In this document: positions 39,596 to 47,733 of the stretch, in pieces | Numbering within the stretch: the stretch's first letter is position 1 | How the letters are laid out: each line of letters opens with the position of its first letter | From: an uncultured Clostridia bacterium | GTDB taxonomy: Bacteria > Bacillota > Clostridia > Christensenellales > Borkfalkiaceae | Reading direction: 5' to 3' | NCBI GenBank assembly: GCA_947631005.1 | Contig: CANRJR010000013.1 | Location: 1-57,629 of the forward strand | Length of the DNA stretch: 57,629 nucleotides | Made by a program: the position numbers and the translations under genes | Notes under the pieces: model-generated | What the model was told of the DNA's origin: nothing | Database searches by the model: none | The model's input: the letters and a program-made list of their open reading frames with translations, nothing else

Positions 39596-42500
39596 AATAC
39601 GGAGAAACGGTCGAAAAACTCGATCTTTTACAAAAAATCAGACTTGTCGCCTCGGGGCTAGATCGGGACGCGCTCGAACAGGCGGGCGTGCCGTCCGTCC
39701 CTATGGCGAGGCTTGACGATCTCGCCGCCTCAAACGGGGTCTCTTACGCGTGCGCGGCGCGCGCATGGAACGGGGAATTGCTCTCCCGCATGACGGAGGA
39801 GCTCGTTGCGGACGCGGGCGCGGACGGGGCGCGGCTCTTCGTCGCGCCCGATCTCAAAGCGGTTTCGCCGCAGGGCAAAGGGCTCTCGGAGGACGCCTGT
39901 TTGAACGGCGTGTTGGGGAGGGCGATTGTGCGGGGCGTCCATGCCGCGGACGGCGCGGCGGCACTCTCCCGTCCCACCCTCTCGGACGCGGACGTCGCCC
40001 TCTTGGACAAGCGGGCAGACCCTGCCGCCGTGTACAGTCTCGCGGTGAAGCCCTGTCTCGACGCTTCGCGGGAGGGCTGCGAAGCCGTCTTTTTGGACGT
40101 CGGGGACGCGGAGGGGGGATATCCCGCCTTCAACCGCGCCCTATTTTCGGACGCGGTGGACGGCTATTTCGGCAAAGATGTATTCGTCGTGGGGAAGAAC
40201 GCGCCGCCCACCCAAAAGACGCTCTCGCTCTTGCGCGGGAACGCGTGCGTCGACGGGGCGCGCATTCCGCTCGAACGCGCCGCGTTGCGCTATGAGCGGC
40301 TTGCCGCCTACCGCGAGGAGGGGAGCGTGTCCGCGCGGGACGTGGAGGACGCCGTGCGGCAGGAGGAAGCTTTCGATACAGACGCGCTCGACGGGCTGGC
40401 GGACCGAACGGTCGCGTTCTGCACCGAAACGTCGGCGCGCGTTCCTGCCGATCCCATGGGGGACGACGCGCGGCGGGCGATCGCCGCGGAGTGCATCGTC
40501 CTGCTCAAAAACGAACATATTTTGCCCCTTACGGCGGGGAAGAAGATCGCCGTCATAGGGGAGGCGTACGAAGATCTCGCGCCGCTTATCGAAAAATTCG
40601 AGATCGTGGGGAGCGCGCGCGGCTATGAACGGGACGCCGACAGGAGCGAGGAGCTCATCCCCGCGGCAGTGCGCGCTGCCGCGCAGGCGGACGCCGTACT
40701 TCTCTTTTTATATCCAGGGAAAGGGCTCGCCATGCCCGCCAACCGTATCGCGCTCATCGAGGCACTCGTGCGGACGAAAAAGCCCGTCGTCGCGCTCGTG
40801 TGCGGGGACGCGCACTGCGACATGTCGTTCGACAAAAAGGCGGCGGCGACCCTGCTCGTCCCCGCAGACGGGCGGTATGCGTGCGAGGCACTCGCAAAGG
40901 TGCTGTGCGGCGAAGCCGAGCCCGCGGGCAGGCTGACCCGTTCGCTGTACGACGACGCCGCGGCGCGCTTTTCCAAACTCAAAGAGGAGCGGGACGCGGG
41001 CGTCGTGCGCATGGGCGCGTTTGCGGGATATCTCCGCTACGACTATCAAAACGAGCACATCCGCTACCCGTTCGGCTACGGGTTGGGGTACACGAAATTC
41101 GCCTATTCCAACCTCGCCGCCGACGGCGACGCCATCACCTTTACCGTGAAGAACGTCGGCAAACGGGCGGGCTGGGAGGTCGCGCAGGTGTACGTCGGCG
41201 CGCCGTCGCTTACCCGTCTCATGCCCAAAAAACAGCTCAAAGCCTTCCGCAAGATCTATTTGGAGGCGGGGGAAAGCCAAGAGGTGCGCGTCGAACTTCC
41301 GCGGGAGGCGTTCGAAACGTACGACCCGCGGCTTTTGTGCGACACCGTGGAGGCGGGCGAATATAACATCTACGTCGCCTCGTCCGCGCTCGACGTTAAG
41401 CTCGCGGGCGTGCGCACCCTCGAGGGGGAGACGCGGGAGGGAACGCCCGAAGATCCCGCCGTCTATTTTTCGGACAGCGACCATTTCGAACGCAACGACC
41501 GCGCCGAAGAGATCAAGCCGCCCAAATGGATTCGTCTTGTCCGCAAGACCGCGCTCTACGCGCTTCCCGCGGCGGTCGTGCTCGCCTTTTTGCTTCTCAC
41601 CGTCCTCGTCCTTTCCGCCGCGCTCGACATCGGCGTGGTTTCGGCGGCGGGGGAGGACGCGGCGAAGGCGGTGCTCTTCCTCTTGGCAGCGGCGGCGATC
41701 GGGGCGATCCCGCTGTTCGGCAGTCTCAACCGCAGACGGCTCTCGTCGGTATATCATGTCGCACTCGTCGCTTCCCCGCTTTTGCTCGTGATGACGGTCA
41801 TGCTCGGGTTTTTCGCGTCTATGGAGGACGGGACGGACGCCGAGCGGGTCATCCTGTTTCTGTTTTCCTGCCTTACGGTGGGCGTGCCCGTGGCGGCGGT
41901 GGTGGCGGCGTTCACCGAGCGGGAACTTCGCCGCAGCAAGAGCGGGACGAACCGTTGGGAAAAGTATTACCATATCGAGGAGCGGGAAAAGACGCTCACT
42001 CCCGAAGAGGAAGTGGACGCGGCGTTCCGCGAGGTGAAAGAGCGGGAGGACGCGCGGAAGAGCGAACCCCGCCCCGCCGAACCCGTTCCCGAGATCCCGC
42101 AGTTTTACGACCGCTCTTTGACCTATCCCATGCTCGTGCACGATTGCGCGGTGTTTGTGCGGGAGCGCGGTCTGAAAGCCGAGGAAGCGGAGATCCGCCG
42201 CTACATCGCGGCACTCACGGCGGCGCAACTTCTCGTGATCCCCGAGGGAAACGGGGCGCGCCTTGCGGGGCTCGTCGCGCAGTACTTCGGAAAGCCCGTA
42301 TATACCGACAACGCCGAGGGATACGCCCGCGGCGACGATCTCTTCTTCCGTTGGCGCGTGAGCGATAAAAACGACACCAAAACCCAGCTTCGGCTGTGCG
42401 CCGAGGCGGCGGCGCGCGAACCCGCGTATCTGTTCACCGCGCTCATCCGCCACGTCACGCCCGCCCTGCTCGAACGGGTGCTCGCCCCGCTCGCCGAGCT

Positions 42501-43035
42501 CGTAACGCGCAAGCGGGAGAGCTATTCCGTTTCGGGCGAAGAGATCGGATTGCCGCCCAATCTCCGCGTCGTGGTCGAGGTCGGGGACGGCTCGTTTTCC
42601 CTGCCCGCGTCCGTCGCCGAAGCGGCGGCGTATGTTACGCCCGTCTGCGAAGAGGGGGAGGAAGTTCCGCGCAAGACGCTTTTGCGCGCCGTAGGGTACG
42701 AGCGGTTTGCGGCGATGCGCCATGCCGTCCGCGACGAATATCCGCTCTCCGAAGCCGAGTGGAAAAAGATCGACGCGCTCGACGCGCGCTGCCGCGGCAG
42801 GCATATCGGCAATCTTCTCTGGATCAAAACCGAACTGCACGCCTCCGTCGCCGCCGCATGCGGCGACGATAACGCCGCCTTCGACGCCCTGCGCGCCGAA
42901 CTGCTCCCTTGGCTCTCGGCGGTATGGGAGGAGGAGACCCCGCTTTCGGGCGCGGTTTCGGAGATCTTCGGGGAGATTACCGATCCCAAAAAGACGGAGA
43001 CAAAAAAGAAAGCGACCAAAAAGGAGGAAAAATGA
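39592..43035 (+). CDS. GH3-like / four-helix membrane / degenerate AAA fusion
   Basis: 1147 aa. Residues about 1-620 resemble a glycoside hydrolase family 3 protein: ECIVLLKNEHILPL and AGRLTRSLYDD of the C-domain, PFGYGLGYTKF, and a fibronectin-III-like end (ITFTVKNVGKRAGWEVAQV). The expected catalytic-Asp segment (VVSD-W) seems to read VFVVGKN, so catalysis is doubtful. There is no signal peptide, so it is probably cytosolic. Four helices span about 650-780. The C terminus (about 855-1040) aligns by eye with the neighbouring AAA ATPases (LPPNLRVVVEV, GDGSFSLPASV) but has PEGNGARLA instead of a P-loop. The start at 39592 overlaps the previous stop; the longer frame from 39523 is less likely. 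Confidence 0.75.
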   Translation: MKYGETVEKLDLLQKIRLVASGLDRDALEQAGVPSVPMARLDDLAASNGVSYACAARAWNGELLSRMTEELVADAGADGARLFVAPDLKAVSPQGKGLSEDACLNGVLGRAIVRGVHAADGAAALSRPTLSDADVALLDKRADPAAVYSLAVKPCLDASREGCEAVFLDVGDAEGGYPAFNRALFSDAVDGYFGKDVFVVGKNAPPTQKTLSLLRGNACVDGARIPLERAALRYERLAAYREEGSVSARDVEDAVRQEEAFDTDALDGLADRTVAFCTETSARVPADPMGDDARRAIAAECIVLLKNEHILPLTAGKKIAVIGEAYEDLAPLIEKFEIVGSARGYERDADRSEELIPAAVRAAAQADAVLLFLYPGKGLAMPANRIALIEALVRTKKPVVALVCGDAHCDMSFDKKAAATLLVPADGRYACEALAKVLCGEAEPAGRLTRSLYDDAAARFSKLKEERDAGVVRMGAFAGYLRYDYQNEHIRYPFGYGLGYTKFAYSNLAADGDAITFTVKNVGKRAGWEVAQVYVGAPSLTRLMPKKQLKAFRKIYLEAGESQEVRVELPREAFETYDPRLLCDTVEAGEYNIYVASSALDVKLAGVRTLEGETREGTPEDPAVYFSDSDHFERNDRAEEIKPPKWIRLVRKTALYALPAAVVLAFLLLTVLVLSAALDIGVVSAAGEDAAKAVLFLLAAAAIGAIPLFGSLNRRRLSSVYHVALVASPLLLVMTVMLGFFASMEDGTDAERVILFLFSCLTVGVPVAAVVAAFTERELRRSKSGTNRWEKYYHIEEREKTLTPEEEVDAAFREVKEREDARKSEPRPAEPVPEIPQFYDRSLTYPMLVHDCAVFVRERGLKAEEAEIRRYIAALTAAQLLVIPEGNGARLAGLVAQYFGKPVYTDNAEGYARGDDLFFRWRVSDKNDTKTQLRLCAEAAAREPAYLFTALIRHVTPALLERVLAPLAELVTRKRESYSVSGEEIGLPPNLRVVVEVGDGSFSLPASVAEAAAYVTPVCEEGEEVPRKTLLRAVGYERFAAMRHAVRDEYPLSEAEWKKIDALDARCRGRHIGNLLWIKTELHASVAAACGDDNAAFDALRAELLPWLSAVWEEETPLSGAVSEIFGEITDPKKTETKKKATKKEEK

Positions 43036-44309
43036 ATCTGCTTTTTTCCGTCGACGATGTGTGGGATACCCTCACCTCGCCGCTCTTTGTGGTCATATAC
43101 ATCGCGGTGGTCGTCGCGCTCATGCTCGCCATCGTCATCTCGGTCATCGTGAACGAAAAGCGGTTCAACACCTTTTCCGCCCGCCTCGGCAAGAGCGCGG
43201 ACAAGGCGGAAGCCGCGCTCAAAAAGACGACGGGCTCGCGCTTCGACGCCCTCAAAAAGCTGGACGCCGCCCGCGCGACCATGCCCAAAACGCCGTTCGA
43301 ATCGCCCACCTTGCGCGAATTTACCGAAGCCTTCCGCAACTACGCCGCGGGGAAGATGCACCTCTACTACGACATCGATACGATCCGCGAATTTATCGCG
43401 GGGCTCGCCGTGTCGCGCATCATCATCTTGCAGGGCATGTCGGGGACGGGGAAAACGTCGCTCGCCTTTGCGTTCGGCGAATTTTTGGGGAATCCGTCCA
43501 CGGTCATTCCCGTCCAGCCCATGTGGAAAGAGCGGTCGGACCTGCTCGGCTACTACAACGAATTTACCAAACGCTTCAACGAGACCCTGCTGTTGCAGAA
43601 GATCTACGAGGCGAACATGCGCGAGGACATCTTCGTCACTATTCTCGACGAGATGAACATCGCCCGCGTCGAATATTACTTCGCGGAATTTTTGTCGCTG
43701 CTCGAAATCCCCGACGCGCGTGCGCGCTATCTCGACGTCGTATCCGACCATTGGAAAGACGACCCCGAAGGCTTGGTCGGCGGCAGGGTGCGCCTGCCCG
43801 ACAACATGTGGTTTTTGGGGACGGCGAACAACGACGACAGCACGTTCGCCATCTCCGATAAGGTGTACGACCGCGCGATGGTGCTCAACATCGACCGCAA
43901 GTCCGAGCCCTTTTCCGCGCCCGCCTACCGCGCCATGCCCGTTTCGGCGGAGCGGTTCGTGCAGCTCGCCGCCGACGCGGTGCGGAGCGATCCCGTCGCG
44001 GAGGAGACCGTCGGGCGGCTCAAACAGATCGACCGCTATCTTTACGACAATTTCCGCATTTCGTTCGGCAACCGCATCATGAAGCAGATCTACACCTATT
44101 TGCCCGTGTATGCCGCCTGCGGCGGGGATCAGACGGACGCGCTCGACGACATCCTCGCCAAAAAGGTGCTCCGCAAGCTCGAAACGCAGAACATGACCTA
44201 TCGCGCCGCCGACCTCGAATCGCTCTGCAACTTCTTCAACGAGGTATTCGGCGCAGAGCGCATGACGCGCTGTCTCAATACCGTGCGCCGCATCGCGCGG
44301 AACGGATAA
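43032..44309 (+). CDS. Membrane-anchored McrB/MoxR-like AAA+ ATPase (copy 1)
   Basis: 425 aa. One N-terminal helix (about residues 17-38) and a short coiled linker precede an AAA_5-type ATPase: Walker A QGMSGTGKTSL (about 134), a substrate-loop-like PVQPMWKERSDLLGYYNEF, Walker B VTILDEMN (about 201) and a sensor/Arg-finger region GTANNDDSTFAISDKVYDRA (about 263). McrB and MoxR relatives form hexamers that thread or remodel DNA or protein. AAGGAGG precedes the ATG, which overlaps the preceding stop (ATGA). A close paralog lies two genes downstream. Confidence 0.88.
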   Translation: MNLLFSVDDVWDTLTSPLFVVIYIAVVVALMLAIVISVIVNEKRFNTFSARLGKSADKAEAALKKTTGSRFDALKKLDAARATMPKTPFESPTLREFTEAFRNYAAGKMHLYYDIDTIREFIAGLAVSRIIILQGMSGTGKTSLAFAFGEFLGNPSTVIPVQPMWKERSDLLGYYNEFTKRFNETLLLQKIYEANMREDIFVTILDEMNIARVEYYFAEFLSLLEIPDARARYLDVVSDHWKDDPEGLVGGRVRLPDNMWFLGTANNDDSTFAISDKVYDRAMVLNIDRKSEPFSAPAYRAMPVSAERFVQLAADAVRSDPVAEETVGRLKQIDRYLYDNFRISFGNRIMKQIYTYLPVYAACGGDQTDALDDILAKKVLRKLETQNMTYRAADLESLCNFFNEVFGAERMTRCLNTVRRIARNG

Positions 44310-44318
44310 GGAGGGCGT

Positions 44319-46319
44319 ATGACGCAGACAGACGCGCTCTATCGCGCATTTTACGAACTTCGGAAAGCCGCCGACGACCGCGGGATCGTCGCCTTTTGCA
44401 ATGCGTTTATCAAGGCGAAGGCGGCGGATAAAATCACCGTGCGGCACAACATTTGCCATATCGAGGAAGATTGGATCGCGGCGATCGAGCGCGGGCTCGT
44501 GTTCATCGGCAGGGCGATCGGGGAGGACCGACAGTTCATTCGCTCCAACGGCGAGGTCCAGCCCATCGAAAAGGTGCGGCACATCTCGCGGGAATCCGTC
44601 GAACATCTCTCCCGCCACAGCGACCTCATCACCCGCGAGCAAAAGGAGGAGATCGTCCCCGACAAGCTGTACACCGTCGAGCGGCTCAACGACTACGCCG
44701 TGTACGAGAACAGGTTTTTATACGCCCTGCTTCTGCGCATCCGCGACTTCGCGGGCACGCGCTACGACGCGGTGATGCGCGCCTACCGCATGTACAACGG
44801 GGAGCTCGTCTCGGACAAGAAAGTGGTCACGGCGACCCGCCGTTTCACCTACCGCCTGCAAATTCTCGACGAACAGGACGACGTATTTTCGGCGGCGGCG
44901 GATACGGGGTGCGCGTCCGCGCTCGAACGCATCGGCAAGATCTTGCAGAGCGTGGCGTTCTATTTGCGCACGCCGCTCATGACCGAGGTCTCCCACGCCG
45001 CCCTCCTCAAAAAAGTCACCAAGACCAACGTTTTGCGCATGGACAAAAATTTCAAAGAGACGGTCGCCCTCTACGAATTTTTGCTCGACTACGACAAAGA
45101 CGGCTATACCATAGAGCCCAACATGCGCTCGCTCGATCCCGTGGGAAAGGACGTCGCGAAAGAGCTCGCCCTGCCCGCCGCCCTGCTCTCTTTCCTCACC
45201 TACGAGCACGGGCTCGGTGTGGAGGAATATCTCAAAGGGGAGTTCGAAAAGGAGGAGGCGCGCCGCGAAGAGGCGCGCGGGCTCGCCCTCGCCGCCGAGA
45301 TCGCCGCGCTCAAACAGCGGATCGAAAAGACGGGCGAAAGTCCCGAGCGGTACATGCTTCTGCTCGAAGAGCACAACGCCCTGCTCGAACGTCAAAAGGC
45401 GCGAACAGAGCAGGACCTCTCCCGCGCGCGGGAGGAGATCGAGGGGCTGAACGGCAAGATCGTCGACCTCGGTCTCGAAATCGAAGCCCTGCACGAGGAG
45501 GCGGAGGGGCTCAAACAGGAGATCTCCGACCTCGAACGCGGCAAACAGGAGCTCGCCGCCGAAATGGAGCGCAGGGAAGCCGAGCACCGCAACAAGATCG
45601 AGGAGATGCGGCGGGAACGGACGGCGGCGGAGGCGGCGATCCGCGCCGAACACGCCGAGGCTCTCAAACGGGCGGAGGCGGCGCGGCGGGAAGAGCTCGC
45701 CCGCGTGCGCTCGGACTGCGAAAACCGCGTGAAAGAGGAGCGCAAAAAGGTCGCCGCCAAGGAAGAGGAAAAACAGCAAGCCCTGCGGCAGTTCGACGAA
45801 GAGAAAACGCGGCGGGGCGGCGCGGAACGGGAGTGCGAAGTCCTCACGGCGCGCATCACCGCCCTGCGCGCGGAAAAGGGGGATCTCGCGGGGAACGACT
45901 TCACCACCGAAGAGGGGTTTAACGCGCTCGAACGCGAGTTCGAAATCCTCGGGCAGCTGGTCCGCGACAAGTGGGAGGACGTGCGCAAGATCCTTCGCAA
46001 GGAATTTTATTCTGCCATCCGCGCTACCGTAAAGGGAAAGCGCGGGCAAAAGAGCAAAGAATATCTGTCTCTGCAAGAGCAGACGCTCGCCCGCCGCGCA
46101 CAAAACGCGCAGGAGAACGGGCAGACGGGAGAAGCCGAAGAAACACAAGTAACAGAAACGGAAACAACGGAAGCGGAAACAACGGAAACGGAAGCGGAAA
46201 CAACGGAAACAGAAGCGGAAGCAACAGAAACTGCGCAAGAAGCGCAAGAGAACACGGACAAGGCAACGGATGGGAAAGTCGAAAACGGCGTTAAGCCGGG
46301 AACGGAAACTCAATCGTAG
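44319..46319 (+). CDS. DUF2357-like coiled-coil protein
   Basis: 666 aa. The N-terminal ~300 residues resemble DUF2357 proteins (VERLNDYAVYENRFLYALLL), which elsewhere accompany McrB-type ATPases and may carry a nuclease-like C-terminal part; no nuclease motif is seen here. Residues about 300-520 are a long, highly charged coiled coil. The last ~100 residues include a Thr-Glu low-complexity tract (about 607-645, units of TETEAETTE). No membrane helix. AAGGAGG precedes the ATG. Lying between the two AAA paralogs, it is the likely partner or adaptor. The last 50 nt overlap the next gene. Confidence 0.72.
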   Translation: MTQTDALYRAFYELRKAADDRGIVAFCNAFIKAKAADKITVRHNICHIEEDWIAAIERGLVFIGRAIGEDRQFIRSNGEVQPIEKVRHISRESVEHLSRHSDLITREQKEEIVPDKLYTVERLNDYAVYENRFLYALLLRIRDFAGTRYDAVMRAYRMYNGELVSDKKVVTATRRFTYRLQILDEQDDVFSAAADTGCASALERIGKILQSVAFYLRTPLMTEVSHAALLKKVTKTNVLRMDKNFKETVALYEFLLDYDKDGYTIEPNMRSLDPVGKDVAKELALPAALLSFLTYEHGLGVEEYLKGEFEKEEARREEARGLALAAEIAALKQRIEKTGESPERYMLLLEEHNALLERQKARTEQDLSRAREEIEGLNGKIVDLGLEIEALHEEAEGLKQEISDLERGKQELAAEMERREAEHRNKIEEMRRERTAAEAAIRAEHAEALKRAEAARREELARVRSDCENRVKEERKKVAAKEEEKQQALRQFDEEKTRRGGAERECEVLTARITALRAEKGDLAGNDFTTEEGFNALEREFEILGQLVRDKWEDVRKILRKEFYSAIRATVKGKRGQKSKEYLSLQEQTLARRAQNAQENGQTGEAEETQVTETETTEAETTETEAETTETEAEATETAQEAQENTDKATDGKVENGVKPGTETQS

Positions 46320-47721
46320 ATCGCGGCGGCATTACGTCGTATCGGTCATCCTGCTTACCGCGGTATTGCTGGTGGGCGGGTCTTTCCTCGCGCTTCTCGT
46401 GCATTTACAGCGGAGCGGGGAGCTCGGGGCGATCTTCGAGGTCATCCGTTCGCTGTTCGTCCCCGGGACGATCGTGGGCACGCTCATCATCTTCTGGGTG
46501 CTCGTCGTGCCTTTTCTGCTGCTCATCTTGCTCATCGTGAACATCGTGCGGCGGCGCAAGTTCAAATATTACCGCAGGACGTGGGAGGAGACGGTGAAGA
46601 TCGCCGTCGAGGCGGAGCGGCAGGCGTACGCCGCCGAGGAGGAAAAGCGGCGGCATGTCAAGCGGTTCAGCCGCCTCTATGAGATCGTCCCGCCCGAGAA
46701 GCCCGCCGTCTCGCGCAAGCCGACCCTCGAAGAGATGTGCCGCGAGTTCCGCGCCTTCGCCGCCGCCCGTCTGCACCTATACTACACCGAGGCGCAGATC
46801 AGGGAATTTGTGGCGAGCCTTGCCGTATCGCGCATCCTTATCTTGCAGGGCATGTCGGGGACGGGGAAAACCTCGCTCACCTATGCGTTCGGGGAATTTA
46901 TCGGCAATCCCGCCTCCATCATTCCCGTCCAACCTATGTGGAAAGAGCGGTCGGACCTGCTCGGCTACTACAACGAGTTCACCAAAAAATACAACGAGAC
47001 CGAGCTTTTGCGCAAGATGTACGAGGCGAACGGGCGGGAGGAGATGTACATTGCCGTGCTCGACGAAATGAACATCGCCCGCGTCGAATATTACTTCGCC
47101 GAATTTTTGTCGCTGCTTGAAATCCCCAATCCCGATCTGCGCTATCTCGAAGTCGTCTCCGACAGTTGGGAGGACGACCCCGCGGGGCTCAAAGAGGGGC
47201 GCATCAAACTTCCCGAAAACATGTGGTTCGTCGGCACGGCGAACAACGACGACAGCACGTTCTCCATCTCCGACAAGGTGTACGACCGCGCCATGATCGT
47301 CAACCTCACCACCCGCACCGTGCCGTTCGAAGCGTCGTCCGCGGGACCCATGCCCGTGACCTACCCTGTTTTTACCGCGCTCATCGAGGACGCGCAGCGG
47401 AGCTACGAAATGACCAAGCGCAACGAGCAGCGGCTCAAAACGCTCGACGACTATCTCATCTCCACCTTTCAGATCACGTTCGGAAACCGCATCATGCGGC
47501 AAATCAAGAGCTATCTTGCGGTGTATGTGCGGTGCGGGGGCGACGAGCTCGACGCGCTCGACGATATCCTCGCGAAAAAGGTGTTGCGCAAGCTCGCCTA
47601 TAAAGATCTGTCGCAATACCGAACCGAGCTCGCGGCGGCGGGACGGTTCGTCGAAGAGCTCTTCGGCGAAAACAGAATGCCGCAGTGCCGCGCCGTATTC
47701 GCCAACATATCGAAATCGTAA
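46270..47721 (+). CDS. Membrane-anchored McrB/MoxR-like AAA+ ATPase (copy 2)
   Basis: 483 aa, clearly paralogous to the ATPase at 43032-44309 over the AAA domain. It has a basic N terminus, two membrane helices (about residues 22-45 and 62-95), then Walker A QGMSGTGKTSL (about 194), PVQPMWKERSDLLGYYNEF, Walker B IAVLDEMN (about 262) and GTANNDDSTFSISDKVYDRA (about 324). All catalytic motifs are intact. The start overlaps the DUF2357-like gene by 50 nt with only a weak ribosome binding site; a later start would cut into the first membrane helix. The two copies could form a mixed ring, with the degenerate domain of the 1147-aa protein as a third member. Confidence 0.87.
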   Translation: MGKSKTALSRERKLNRRSRRHYVVSVILLTAVLLVGGSFLALLVHLQRSGELGAIFEVIRSLFVPGTIVGTLIIFWVLVVPFLLLILLIVNIVRRRKFKYYRRTWEETVKIAVEAERQAYAAEEEKRRHVKRFSRLYEIVPPEKPAVSRKPTLEEMCREFRAFAAARLHLYYTEAQIREFVASLAVSRILILQGMSGTGKTSLTYAFGEFIGNPASIIPVQPMWKERSDLLGYYNEFTKKYNETELLRKMYEANGREEMYIAVLDEMNIARVEYYFAEFLSLLEIPNPDLRYLEVVSDSWEDDPAGLKEGRIKLPENMWFVGTANNDDSTFSISDKVYDRAMIVNLTTRTVPFEASSAGPMPVTYPVFTALIEDAQRSYEMTKRNEQRLKTLDDYLISTFQITFGNRIMRQIKSYLAVYVRCGGDELDALDDILAKKVLRKLAYKDLSQYRTELAAAGRFVEELFGENRMPQCRAVFANISKS

Positions 47722-47733
47722 CAAGGAGGATCT

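Noticed and set aside
44319..46319. Nuclease domain in the DUF2357-like protein
   Set aside because: I could not find a PD-(D/E)xK motif; the C-terminal half is a coiled coil and a Thr-Glu tract.
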